DNA of 19,917 bases from the NCBI GenBank assembly GCA_045538895.1, contig JAZQEH010000090.1:1-19917 (forward strand), read 5' to 3'. The notes under the pieces are model-generated. The model worked only from the letters and a program-made list of their open reading frames with translations, made no database searches and was not told the origin of the DNA. Each line of letters starts with the position of its first letter. Positions within the stretch are counted from its first letter, which is position 1. Shown one piece after another: positions 1 to 7,784 of this stretch. Origin of the DNA: UMGS902 sp045538895 (GTDB lineage: Bacteria; Bacillota; Clostridia; Oscillospirales; CAG-272). Position numbers and translations under genes: made by a program.

Positions 1-42
1 GTTCACTCGCGTCTCGCTCACCGCTCGCGGTTTTCAAGGAGT

Positions 43-69
43 AAAAAAGCCGGGGAACCCGTCTTTTTT
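43..69. terminator. Bidirectional intrinsic terminator
   Basis: A run of six A and G (43-49) plus CGGG (51-54) pairs with CCCG (58-61) plus C and six T (63-69), with one C/T mismatch and a GAA loop. The stem is framed by A on the left and T on the right, so it could terminate transcription in either direction. It probably ends a gene lying left of the window. Bases 1-42 hold nothing I recognise. Confidence 0.7.
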
Positions 70-79
70 ACAAATTTTT

Positions 80-167
80 AGGCTTCCCCCTTGGGGGAAG
101 CTGTCAGCGGAGCTGACTGATGAGGGGTAGCCGATTAGCGGTGTTTCATCTCATAAACATTAATTTA
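80..167. repeat. Structured intergenic repeat, copy 1
   Basis: Two adjacent hairpins are visible: GCTTCCCCC (82-90) with GGGGGAAGC (93-101), and GTCAGC (103-108) with GCTGAC (112-117). The core AGCTGTCAGCG is shared with copy 2 (4068-4239). The right end AAACATTAATTTA (155-167) is identical to the right end of copy 4 (11561-11734). The left boundary is uncertain because no matching left end is clear. It lies just upstream of the pheS promoter. It codes for nothing visible and looks like a small non-autonomous or REP-like element. Confidence 0.6.
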
Positions 168-176
168 ATTATATCC

Positions 177-205
177 TTGCATTTGAAAAACTACTATGTT
201 ATAAT
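177..205 (+). promoter_or_regulatory. Sigma-A promoter of pheST
   Basis: The -35 is TTGCAT (177-182), followed by a 17-nt spacer and the -10 TATAAT (200-205) with an extended TG two bases upstream. Transcription would start near 212, giving a leader of about 35 nt before pheS. That is too short for a T-box leader, which many Firmicutes use to control aminoacyl-tRNA synthetase genes. Confidence 0.75.
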
Positions 206-246
206 AAATTGTTATAATTTACTTCAATGAAATGAGGCTAATGATT

Positions 247-1284
247 ATGAAAGAAAAGTTGGAGGCATTACTGAAGGAAGGCTCTGCCAGAATTCAGGCT
301 GCACAGACCGAAAACGAGCTTCAGGAGGTAAAGGGCGCACTTCTCGGCAAACAGGGTAGTGTTACCGAACTTCTTAAGGAACTTCCAAAGCTTGATGTTT
401 CTCTCCGCCCTGAAATGGGTAAGGCGGTAAACAACGTTAAAAATGTTCTCGCCGAGCAGATCGAGAGCAGAAGAGAAGAGCTTAAACTCAAAGCTTCTGA
501 AATCTCCGGCGACTTTGACTATACAATTCCGGGAACGGCACCTGCAATAGGCGGTCTTCACCCGATTACACAGATGTGTTATGACCTTAACGACGCATTC
601 CGCTCAATGGGCTTTGAGATTTTCGGCGGCCCCGAGATCACAAGCGAGTATTATGCGTTTGACAACCTCAATTTTCCGCCTAACCATCCTGCACGTGAAA
701 GCATGGACACCTATTGGCTTGAGGGTGCGGACAGCGGTGAGGCTAATGAAAAGCTTTGTCTTCGTCCCCACCTTACCGGCGATAGCGTTCGTTATATGAT
801 GACACATAAGCCTCCGTACCGCTTTGTATACCCCGGCAGAGTTTACAGAAACGAAACTACAGACGCACGTCACGAGAGAGCTTTCTTCCAGTATGAAGCA
901 CTTATCGTTGACAAGGATTTCACATATACCGCAGGTAAGGTAATGATCAAGAGCATTCTTTCCAAGGTATTCGGTCAGGACGTGCCTGTAAGAATGCGTG
1001 CCGGCTTCTTCCCGTTTGTTGAACCCGGTTTTGAAATTGACATGGGTTGTCTTGTTTGCGGCGGTAAGGGCTGCAGCGTATGTAAGCACGTAGGCTGGAT
1101 CGAGATTATGCCCGGCGGCACACCTCATCCCAACGTACTTCGTGCCGCAGGTCTTGACCCCGATGAATACACAGGCTTCTACGTAAATATTGGTCTTGAC
1201 CGTCTTGTAATGATGCGTTACGGTGTTGATGACGTCCGTTTGTTCCACAGCACCGACCTCCGCTTCTTAAAGCAGTTTAATTAA
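247..1284 (+). CDS. pheS: Phenylalanine--tRNA ligase alpha subunit
   Basis: Catalytic subunit of the cytoplasmic alpha2-beta2 enzyme that charges tRNA-Phe with phenylalanine using ATP. The product is 345 residues, normal for the family. An N-terminal coiled-coil (about 1-85) binds tRNA. The class II core follows, with motif 2 around RVYRNE and the motif 3 region ending DLRFLKQF. I chose the ATG at 247 over those at 232 and 241 because GAGG at 234-237 is 9 nt from it. Residues 268-279 carry two Cys pairs (CLVC and CSVC, spaced CxxC-x4-CxxC), a zinc-knuckle-like insert absent from the E. coli type PheS as I remember it. The segment LRPHLTGDSVRYM replaces the more usual LRTHTS stretch, so this is a divergent PheS branch. 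It is followed by pheT after 13 nt. Confidence 0.96.
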   Translation: MKEKLEALLKEGSARIQAAQTENELQEVKGALLGKQGSVTELLKELPKLDVSLRPEMGKAVNNVKNVLAEQIESRREELKLKASEISGDFDYTIPGTAPAIGGLHPITQMCYDLNDAFRSMGFEIFGGPEITSEYYAFDNLNFPPNHPARESMDTYWLEGADSGEANEKLCLRPHLTGDSVRYMMTHKPPYRFVYPGRVYRNETTDARHERAFFQYEALIVDKDFTYTAGKVMIKSILSKVFGQDVPVRMRAGFFPFVEPGFEIDMGCLVCGGKGCSVCKHVGWIEIMPGGTPHPNVLRAAGLDPDEYTGFYVNIGLDRLVMMRYGVDDVRLFHSTDLRFLKQFN

Positions 1285-1297
1285 GGAGGAAGCGAAA

Positions 1298-3733
1298 ATG
1301 AAATTATCACTTAATTGGATCAAAGATTATGTAAAGATTCCCGACAGCATGGATCTTACAAAGCTTGCATATGACCTCACAATGTCAACCGTTGAGGTTG
1401 AAGGCGCTGAGAGCCTTGCAGAGAGCTTTGACAAGATCGTTGTCGGTGAGATAAAGGAAGTTCTTCCTCATCCCAATGCGGACAAGCTCCGTGTATGCAA
1501 GGTTGATATCGGCGACGGCGAAATCAAGGATATCGTTTGTGGCGGCAGCAATCTTGAAGCAGGTATGAAGGTTGTAGTTGCTTGCCCCGGTGCAATGGTA
1601 CGCTGGCACGGAGAGGGTGAGCCTGTAGAAATCAAGAATGCAAAGCTCCGCGGTGTGCAGAGCTTTGGTATGATTTGTGCTTCTGTCGAGGTAGGTCTTG
1701 CGGACCTTTTCCCTGCGGCAGAGGAGCATGAGATAATGGATATCACCTCGTTTGGTGCAGCGGCAGGTACTCCTTTGGCAGTTGCACTCGACCTTGACGA
1801 TATCATTCTCGAAATTGACAACAAGTCCATGACAAACCGCCCCGACCTCTGGGGACATTACGGTATTGCACGTGAAATTGCGGCACTCTATGACCTTCCG
1901 CTTGTACAGTTTGATAAGTACACTCCCGATACAACAGAGGTTTATGACGTAAGAATTGACGATACCGAAAGATGTCCCAGATATATCGGTGCAAAGGTTG
2001 AGGGACTTGCGGTTAAGCCCTCTCCGTTTGAGATGCAGAGCCGTATCTGGAGAGTTGGCATGCGTCCGATAAACGCACTTGTTGACATTACAAACTATGT
2101 AATGCTTGCAACAGGTCAGCCTACACACGTGTTTGACTCAAACCATATTATCGACCATATCGAAGTAAGACGTGCGAAAGACGGTGAAAAGCTTCAGCTT
2201 CTCAATGACAAGGATCTTGCACTTTCCACCGACGACCTCGTTATTGCTGACAAAGAGGGTGCAGTTGCACTTGCGGGCGTTATGGGCGGTGCAAAGGATT
2301 CTGTGCTTCCCGAAACAAGCAGCGTAATTCTTGAGGTTGCAAACTTTGAGTCAAAGGGCGTTCGCAGAACCGCACTCCGTTACGATAACCGTACCGAGGC
2401 TTCCTCACGTTACGAAAAGGCTATTGACCCCGAGCGTTGCGACATTGCACTTGCACTTGCAATGCAGCTTTTTGCAGAACTTTATCCCGAGATGAAAGTT
2501 ACTGCATTCAATGACCTCTATCCCAATAAGCTTGTAAAGAAAGAAATCGACGTTGAGCTTGAGTGGCTCGATCGCCGTCTTGGCATGCGTATTCCCAAAG
2601 AGGTTGTTGAAAAGAAGCTTGGCACAATGGGATACGAGGTAACATTTACCGATGAAAAAATGCACATCGTAGTTCCTACATGGCGTTCCACAGGTGACGT
2701 TTCCATTAAGGCTGATATTATGGAAGAGGTTGCCCGTATGTACGGCTATGAGAACTTTGAGGCAACACAGATTACCACATCGTTTGACGGTGCTATAAAT
2801 CAGCTTGACACCGACCTTGTACGCAAGGTTAAGGAGTATCTTGCATTCCGTTGCAACATGCAGGAGATTTTCACATATCCCTGGATGAGTGAAGAATTTG
2901 TAAATGCACTTTTCCCGAATACTGACGGAATTTTAGCACTTGCAACTCCTCCGTCACCTACTGAAAAGTATATCAAGTGTTCGCTTCTTCCCAACATCTG
3001 CAAGGCAATCGTTAAGAATGAGCGTAACTTTGACGAATTTGATATTTTTGAGGAAGCACAGATTTTCCTTGACAGAGATTATACCGAGAATTACAAGAAT
3101 GAAAAGCTTCCTTGCCAGAAGCGTCATCTCGGTTGTGCATTCGTTGGCAAGCCCGATGATGTAAGCGCGCTTTTCCGCCGTGCAAAGGGTGTTATCGGTA
3201 TGATGCCTCGCTACACTCACATGGAAGGCTTTACATTTGAGAGAATTGAAAAGCCTTATTGGGCTGACAATGTTGTTTGGCTCAATGTTTGTCTTAACGG
3301 TAAGAGAATCGGTGACATTGCGCTTCTTTCAAAGAAAGCTGCGCTTGCTTGCGGTATCAAGGTGCTTTCGGCAGTGCTTGTTGAACTTGATATGGATGCG
3401 TTTGTACCGTTCAAGTCCAGAACAAACCGCTACACACGTCTGCCCGAGTTCCCGATGAATGACTATGATATTTCCTTCCTCGTTGACTCCATGGTTAAGT
3501 GGGACGAAATCCGTGATTGTATCATGAGCAAGAAGAATGAGCTTCTCCATGATGCACGTTTCGTTGATGAATATAAGGGCAAGCAGATTCCCGAGGGCAA
3601 GAAATCTGTTACTGTGCGTCTTGTTATCGGCTCCGCCGACAAGACACTTACAAGTGCAGAAATCGAGGCTGTTGCAAACAGCGTAGTTAAGAGAATCGGT
3701 AAGACCTTTGACGCAGGCGTAAGAACCGTTTGA
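1298..3733 (+). CDS. pheT: Phenylalanine--tRNA ligase beta subunit
   Basis: Large subunit of PheRS. It holds the tRNA-binding and editing modules that hydrolyse mischarged Tyr-tRNA-Phe. The product is 811 residues, within the usual range of about 790-810. Visible parts are the N-terminal MKLSLNWIKDYV segment, an EMAP/OB-type tRNA-binding domain (about 45-155, with LPHPNADKLRVCKV), the B3/B4 editing domain (about 215-390, with RPINALVDITNYV and GQPTHVFD), the B5 DNA-binding-like fold (about 400-475), the catalytic-like core, and a C-terminal FDX-ACB anticodon-binding domain (about 715-811, starting RYTRLPEFP). Translation starts after AAGGAGG with good spacing. It is co-transcribed with pheS and ends at the terminator at 3743-3772. 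Confidence 0.97.
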   Translation: MKLSLNWIKDYVKIPDSMDLTKLAYDLTMSTVEVEGAESLAESFDKIVVGEIKEVLPHPNADKLRVCKVDIGDGEIKDIVCGGSNLEAGMKVVVACPGAMVRWHGEGEPVEIKNAKLRGVQSFGMICASVEVGLADLFPAAEEHEIMDITSFGAAAGTPLAVALDLDDIILEIDNKSMTNRPDLWGHYGIAREIAALYDLPLVQFDKYTPDTTEVYDVRIDDTERCPRYIGAKVEGLAVKPSPFEMQSRIWRVGMRPINALVDITNYVMLATGQPTHVFDSNHIIDHIEVRRAKDGEKLQLLNDKDLALSTDDLVIADKEGAVALAGVMGGAKDSVLPETSSVILEVANFESKGVRRTALRYDNRTEASSRYEKAIDPERCDIALALAMQLFAELYPEMKVTAFNDLYPNKLVKKEIDVELEWLDRRLGMRIPKEVVEKKLGTMGYEVTFTDEKMHIVVPTWRSTGDVSIKADIMEEVARMYGYENFEATQITTSFDGAINQLDTDLVRKVKEYLAFRCNMQEIFTYPWMSEEFVNALFPNTDGILALATPPSPTEKYIKCSLLPNICKAIVKNERNFDEFDIFEEAQIFLDRDYTENYKNEKLPCQKRHLGCAFVGKPDDVSALFRRAKGVIGMMPRYTHMEGFTFERIEKPYWADNVVWLNVCLNGKRIGDIALLSKKAALACGIKVLSAVLVELDMDAFVPFKSRTNRYTRLPEFPMNDYDISFLVDSMVKWDEIRDCIMSKKNELLHDARFVDEYKGKQIPEGKKSVTVRLVIGSADKTLTSAEIEAVANSVVKRIGKTFDAGVRTV

Positions 3734-3742
3734 TTTAAAAGC

Positions 3743-3772
3743 AATGGGCTGTAAATTTCTTTACAGCCCATT
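3743..3772 (+). terminator. Intrinsic terminator of pheST
   Basis: A perfect 13-bp stem, AATGGGCTGTAAA (3743-3755) with TTTACAGCCCATT (3760-3772), has a TTTC loop and is followed by the T-rich tract ATTTATTTG. It closes the pheST transcript 10 bases after the pheT stop. Confidence 0.85.
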
Positions 3773-3800
3773 ATTTATTTGTTAAAATTTGGAAATATTA

Positions 3801-3829
3801 TTGACATTCTCGATTCGTAGTAGTATAAT
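3801..3829 (+). promoter_or_regulatory. Consensus sigma-A promoter for the 63-aa gene
   Basis: TTGACA (3801-3806), a 17-nt spacer and TATAAT (3824-3829) match the vegetative consensus exactly. The start site would be near 3836, about 35 nt before the ATG at 3872. A perfect promoter in front of one very small gene suggests strong constitutive expression, unless a repressor acts here. A weak inverted pair, TACC/GGTA, sits at 3832-3846. Confidence 0.85.
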
Positions 3830-3871
3830 TATACCAGTAAATGGTAAAAAATGTAATCGAGGAATGTGTAA

Positions 3872-4063
3872 ATGATAGTTTGTGAAGTTTTAACAACATA
3901 TGGATTTAAGTTTTACGAAAAGGAAAGCGGAGAAGAGGTATGCTGCGTAAGTGATGTGTTTACCGAAGCTGAAAAAGCCGAGGGCTTTAAAATGCTTATC
4001 AACGAAAGCGGCATAGAGGCATGTCATATTAACGATATAATCGAAGATATGATGGTAAAGTGA
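3872..4063 (+). CDS. Small conserved hypothetical protein, DUF6514-like
   Basis: A 63-residue acidic cytoplasmic protein with no signal peptide or membrane segment. The middle and C-terminal pattern (VSDVFTEAEKAEGF, a short helix, then CHINDIIEDM) resembles small clostridial proteins that end in a hl.DvieDfl-type motif and that I associate with DUF6514. That assignment is from memory and is only moderately sure. GAGG (3859-3862) lies 9 nt before the ATG. Three cysteines occur, two of them adjacent (EVCCVSD). The gene stands alone with a consensus promoter, and a hairpin repeat and a terminator lie downstream. Function is unknown. Confidence 0.8.
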   Translation: MIVCEVLTTYGFKFYEKESGEEVCCVSDVFTEAEKAEGFKMLINESGIEACHINDIIEDMMVK

Positions 4064-4067
4064 AAAT

Positions 4068-4239
4068 GTAAACTTAATGTTTAGCGAAGTAACGAAGGCT
4101 CCCTCAGACGAGGGAGCTGTCAGCGGAACGCTGACTGAGGGAGGGAAAAAGCAACAATTAGAAAGGTTCCCTCCTTCCGTCGCCTTACGGCGCCACCTTC
4201 CTCGTCTGAGGAAGGCTTGTTAATGTAAACAATAATTTA
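4068..4239. repeat. Structured intergenic repeat, copy 2
   Basis: A 172-bp element begins 5 bases after a stop codon. Left end GTAAACTTAATGTTT (4068-4082) and right end AAACAATAATTTA (4227-4239) are imperfect inverted repeats. Inside are four hairpins: GCTCCCTC/GAGGGAGC (4098-4117), GTCAGCG/CGCTGAC (4119-4135), CGCC/GGCG (4181-4192) and CCTTCCTC/GAGGAAGG (4195-4214). The first and last hairpins also pair with each other through CCTCAGACGAGG and its complement. The segment TTTAGCGAAGNAACGAAGGC (4080-4099) recurs in copy 3 (9716-9843). No coding sequence is present. It resembles a MITE or BIME-like palindromic unit. Confidence 0.75.
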
Positions 4240-4241
4240 TT

Positions 4242-4268
4242 ATCCTTGCGTTTTGCAAGGATTTTTTA
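4242..4268 (+). terminator. Intrinsic terminator after repeat copy 2
   Basis: ATCCTTGC (4242-4249) pairs with GCAAGGAT (4255-4262) across a GTTTT loop, followed by TTTTTTATTTT. It would end the transcript of the small gene at 3872-4063 after reading through the repeat. Confidence 0.8.
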
Positions 4269-4294
4269 TTTTGCTGCTGCCAATTTTGCAATGC

Positions 4295-4323
4295 TTGACT
4301 ATTTATTAATATTATGATATAAT
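4295..4323 (+). promoter_or_regulatory. Sigma-A promoter of the DUF512-der-obg operon
   Basis: TTGACT (4295-4300), a 17-nt spacer and TATAAT (4318-4323) with an extended TGA upstream of the -10. The start site would lie near 4330, about 44 nt before the first gene of the operon. Confidence 0.8.
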
Positions 4324-4373
4324 TAAATGCTAAAGTATATTGGCGAACTATGTGCAAAAAGAGGTGAGATAAA

Positions 4374-5696
4374 ATGGTTGAGATTACAGAAGTATATCCG
4401 CATAGCCGTGCCGAAAGAGCAGGAATAAAGCCCGGTGACATACTTGTGGCGATTAACGGCAATGCTATTTGTGATGTGCTTGACTACCGTTTCTATCTTG
4501 CCGATACTCGTGTTGACCTTGAAATACGCCGTGGGGAAGATGTTTTCACCGTGACGGTTAACAAAGGCGAGTATGACGATATAGGTCTTGACTTTGCAAC
4601 TCCGCTTATGGACAAAAAGCAGCGTTGTGAGAATAAATGTATCTTTTGCTTTATTGACCAACTTCCCGAAGGCCTTCGTGAGTCGCTTTATTTTAAGGAC
4701 GATGATTCACGTCTTTCGTTTTTGCATGGTAACTATATCACCCTTACCAATTTAAGTGAGAGGGATGTAGACCGTATAATAAACATGCACATTACCCCGA
4801 TAAATGTGTCTGTGCATACAACAAACCCCGAGCTGCGTGTTAAGATGATGAAAAACAAGCATGCAGGGCAGGTGCTTTCGTATCTGGAAAAGTTTAAAGC
4901 AGGCGGCACGCATATGCGTGGGCAGATAGTGCTTTGCAAAGGCGTAAATGACGGGGAAGAACTCAGTCGCACAATGCGTGACCTTGAAGCACTATATCCT
5001 GCTATGGACTCGGTTTCGATAGTTCCTGCAGGGCTTACCAAATTCCGTGACGGACTTTATCCGCTTGAGGCATTTACAAAAGAGGAGTGCCGCGAGGTTA
5101 TCGAAACGGTTACCGCTTTTGGCGATGAATGTAAGAAAAAGCACGGCACACGTCTTTTTTACCCTGCTGACGAGCTTTATATCAAGTGCGGTATGAAGCT
5201 TCCCGATGCTGATTTCTATGAGGATTTCACACAGATTGAAAACGGTGTGGGTATGATTGCATCATTGGCAGAGGAATTCGGTGCAGAGCTTTCGTTTTTG
5301 CCCGACTATATTGACGCACTTGACGGTAAAAACCGTACCGTTTCGGTTGCTACAGGTGCGGCTGCATATGACTTTATAAAGTCGCTTTGCGACAAGCTTA
5401 TGTCGCTTTGCGATAAGCTTACGGTGCATGTTTATAAGATAACAAACAATTTCTTTGGCGAGCAGATTACGGTTTCAGGTTTGCTTACCGGAAAGGATAT
5501 TTCAGAGCAGCTTGCAGATAAGGAACTTGGAGAAACGCTGATTCTTCCTGCGAATACTTTACGCAGTGAGGGGGATTTGTTCCTTTGCGGCATGTCAAAA
5601 GAGGAACTTTCCGAAAAGCTTTCCGTAAACGTTGAGTTCAGCACCGACGAGGGCTGCGAGTTCGTTTCAAAGATTTTCGGAGCCGAGCCTTTTTAA
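4374..5696 (+). CDS. DUF512 protein: PDZ plus radical-SAM-like FeS enzyme
   Basis: A 440-residue cytoplasmic protein of the DUF512 family. An N-terminal PDZ domain (about 1-65, with SRAERAGIKPGDIL) is followed by a radical-SAM-type cluster CxxxCxxC (C85, C89, C92 in RCENKCIFCF) and a TIM-barrel-like region. The C-terminal DUF512 domain includes NFFGEQITVSGLLTGKDI. The length fits the family. Substrate and reaction are not established. The gene is often found directly upstream of der in Firmicutes, and here der follows after one lipoprotein gene. The start is supported by AGAGGTGAG about 8 nt upstream. A 21-bp tandem duplication at 5382-5423 gives the repeated heptapeptide SLCDKLM/SLCDKLT (residues 337-350). 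Confidence 0.92.
   Translation: MVEITEVYPHSRAERAGIKPGDILVAINGNAICDVLDYRFYLADTRVDLEIRRGEDVFTVTVNKGEYDDIGLDFATPLMDKKQRCENKCIFCFIDQLPEGLRESLYFKDDDSRLSFLHGNYITLTNLSERDVDRIINMHITPINVSVHTTNPELRVKMMKNKHAGQVLSYLEKFKAGGTHMRGQIVLCKGVNDGEELSRTMRDLEALYPAMDSVSIVPAGLTKFRDGLYPLEAFTKEECREVIETVTAFGDECKKKHGTRLFYPADELYIKCGMKLPDADFYEDFTQIENGVGMIASLAEEFGAELSFLPDYIDALDGKNRTVSVATGAAAYDFIKSLCDKLMSLCDKLTVHVYKITNNFFGEQITVSGLLTGKDISEQLADKELGETLILPANTLRSEGDLFLCGMSKEELSEKLSVNVEFSTDEGCEFVSKIFGAEPF
5382..5423 (+). repeat. 21-bp tandem duplication inside the DUF512 gene
   Basis: Two copies of a 21-bp unit (5382-5402 and 5403-5423) differ at two positions. Both are in frame and add one extra SLCDKL heptad, just before a predicted beta strand (TVHVYKI). 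It looks like a recent replication-slippage product that kept the frame. Confidence 0.9.
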
Positions 5697-5708
5697 AGGA
5701 GGTAACAA

Positions 5709-6437
5709 ATGAAAAAGTTTTTAATACTGCTTTTGGCTGTTTGTATGGTGCTTTTTGCATGCGACAGGGATAAAGCGGAAACTACCGATGTAACAGATAC
5801 GGTTACCACGGAGGAAGTGACCACTGCTGAAACAACCGCAATAACAACCGAAGAGCCGATCGTTACGGAAATTACGCATGATTACGGCGAAAATGTAGAT
5901 GCAAAGTACGAGGTTCTCACTCTTGACGATGAGGAACTCAATGCGATACTTGAAGCACGTTCGGCGGATATTCTTGCACGCTATATTCCTAACATTTCGT
6001 CAATAGAGGAACTGGGCGGCACTGCGGAGTATGATGTAAGACTTCGTGGAATCTATAAGAGCGACAAAATACTTTCTGCAGTATTTTCGGGCAGTTACGC
6101 TATATATTATGAAAAGAGCGAGGAGGGCGGCGACGTTCTTTATACCGTGAATATCGACCCCGTAAACGGCAGGATTTTGGAAACGCCCGACATTGTCGAC
6201 TATGAAAAAATGGTTGCTGCGTTTGAAAGCGGCAGATTTGATGCGTCCCCCGACTTTTCGCAGTATAATCTGGCATACGGTATATATCCGGATGTTTCTA
6301 TAGAGGAAACCGAGGCAGGACTTCGCCTTGGAGTATACGTAACCAACAGCGGCATGTATGAGGAAGTGCTTGGGTATTACGTTTCTCCCGAGAGTGCAAG
6401 CGACTTTTTGAAAATTCAGTTAACTACAGAGGATTAA
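5709..6437 (+). CDS. Putative lipoprotein with Thr/Glu-rich linker
   Basis: A 242-residue predicted exported lipoprotein. The signal peptide MKKFLILLLAVCMVLFAC ends in a lipobox-like LFAC, with the lipidated cysteine at 18. A low-complexity Thr/Glu/Val linker (about 22-55, with TTEEVTTAETTA) would tether a globular domain (about 58-242). That domain has the look of a beta-rich DUF3298-like fold (SAVFSGSYAIYYEKSEEGG, VNIDPVNGRILE), but I do not recognise it with confidence. AAAGGAGGT precedes the ATG. It lies between the DUF512 gene (12-nt gap) and der (3-nt gap), so it is almost certainly co-expressed with them. Function unknown. Confidence 0.85.
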   Translation: MKKFLILLLAVCMVLFACDRDKAETTDVTDTVTTEEVTTAETTAITTEEPIVTEITHDYGENVDAKYEVLTLDDEELNAILEARSADILARYIPNISSIEELGGTAEYDVRLRGIYKSDKILSAVFSGSYAIYYEKSEEGGDVLYTVNIDPVNGRILETPDIVDYEKMVAAFESGRFDASPDFSQYNLAYGIYPDVSIEETEAGLRLGVYVTNSGMYEEVLGYYVSPESASDFLKIQLTTED

Positions 6438-6440
6438 GAC

Positions 6441-7766
6441 ATGGCAAAACCGATAATTGCAATAGTGGGCAGACCTAACGTTGGTAAAAGCACACTGTTT
6501 AATAAACTTATAGGCGAGCGTCGTGCGATAGTGGAGGACACCCCCGGTGTTACCCGTGACCGTATTTACGGCGAGGGCGAATGGTGCGGCAGAGAGTTTG
6601 TTGTTATTGACACGGGCGGTATCGAGCCTAAAACAGATGATATTATTTTAAAGCAGATGCGTACACAGGCACAGATTGCCATTGATACTGCGGATGCCAT
6701 CATTTTCATGTGCGACATACGTGCAGGTCTTGTTGCAGATGACCGTGATATTGCCGTTATGCTTAAGAAAAGCGGCAAACCGGTGGTGCTTGCAGTCAAT
6801 AAAATTGACCGTGTGGGAGATGTGCCGTTTGAGTTCTACGAGTTCTATGAGCTCGGCTTTGATAAAGACCCTATAGCACTTTCCTCAATACACGGCAGTG
6901 GCACGGGCGATCTGCTTGACGCTATTTTTGATGAGCTCCCAAAGCAGGACGGCGAGGATGAGGAGGACGACAGCATCAAGGTAGCCGTAATCGGCAAACC
7001 TAATGCGGGCAAGTCCTCGATTATCAACAGAATTCTCGGTGAGGAACGCCTTATTGTTTCGGATATCGCAGGTACTACACGTGATGCCATTGATACTCAC
7101 GTTGAGAGCGAGTGGGGCAAGTATACCTTTATTGACACCGCAGGTATCCGCCGCAAGTCAAAGGTTGAAGAGGTTATTGAGAAGTACAGTGTGCTTCGTG
7201 CACACACTGCGGTAGAGCGTGCAGACGTTTGCCTTATCATGATTGATGCAAAAGAGGGCATCACCGAACAGGACGAGCATATTGCGGGTATTGCACATGA
7301 AGCAGGCAAGGCGTGCATTGTTGTTGTAAACAAGTGGGATCTTATCGAAAAGGATAACGATACCTTTAACGAGTACACAAAGAAGATTTACAATGCACTT
7401 TCATATATGACGTATGCCCCTATACTGTTTGTAAGTGCCTTGACAGGTCAGCGTATTCAAAAACTTTTTGAGATGATAAACTACGTCAATGAGCAATCCA
7501 AACTCCGTATTTCTACGGGCATGCTCAACGATATGCTTAACGATGCAACTGCAAGAGTTCAGCCTCCGAGCGATAAGGGCAAGCACTTAAAGATTTACTA
7601 TATGACTCAGGCAAGTGTTGCACCTCCTACGTTTGTTATTTTTGCAAACAGTATCGAGCTTTTCCATTTTTCATATCAGAGATATCTTGAAAACTGCATC
7701 CGTGAAACCTTTGGATTCAGAGGAACTCCCATAAAAATCATAATCCGCGAACGCGGTGACAAGTAA
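6441..7766 (+). CDS. der: Ribosome biogenesis GTPase Der (EngA)
   Basis: An essential GTPase of late 50S subunit assembly, unusual in having two tandem G domains. Domain 1 shows GRPNVGKS (10-17), DTGG (57-60) and NKID (120-123). An acidic linker (170-178, GEDEEDDSI) follows. Domain 2 shows GKPNAGKS (185-192), DTAG (232-235) and NKWD (297-300). A C-terminal KH-like rRNA-binding domain spans about 350-441. The length of 441 is typical. It starts 3 nt after the lipoprotein stop, with its Shine-Dalgarno (AGAGGA) inside the end of that gene. The next gene is a second ribosome-assembly GTPase, obg. Confidence 0.98.
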   Translation: MAKPIIAIVGRPNVGKSTLFNKLIGERRAIVEDTPGVTRDRIYGEGEWCGREFVVIDTGGIEPKTDDIILKQMRTQAQIAIDTADAIIFMCDIRAGLVADDRDIAVMLKKSGKPVVLAVNKIDRVGDVPFEFYEFYELGFDKDPIALSSIHGSGTGDLLDAIFDELPKQDGEDEEDDSIKVAVIGKPNAGKSSIINRILGEERLIVSDIAGTTRDAIDTHVESEWGKYTFIDTAGIRRKSKVEEVIEKYSVLRAHTAVERADVCLIMIDAKEGITEQDEHIAGIAHEAGKACIVVVNKWDLIEKDNDTFNEYTKKIYNALSYMTYAPILFVSALTGQRIQKLFEMINYVNEQSKLRISTGMLNDMLNDATARVQPPSDKGKHLKIYYMTQASVAPPTFVIFANSIELFHFSYQRYLENCIRETFGFRGTPIKIIIRERGDK

Positions 7767-7784
7767 TTTCAGAAAGAGAAGACT

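Noticed and set aside
1..42. GC-rich start of the window as the end of a coding or RNA gene
   Set aside because: No open frame, tRNA fold or known RNA motif can be supported in 42 bases.
604..2128. Long minus-strand open frames opposite pheS and pheT (214 and 247 codons)
   Set aside because: They mirror the codon pattern of well-identified genes, lack ribosome sites, and their translations look like no known protein family.
3832..3846. TACC/GGTA inverted pair near the promoter of the 63-residue gene
   Set aside because: Four-base arms are too short to call an operator without conservation data.
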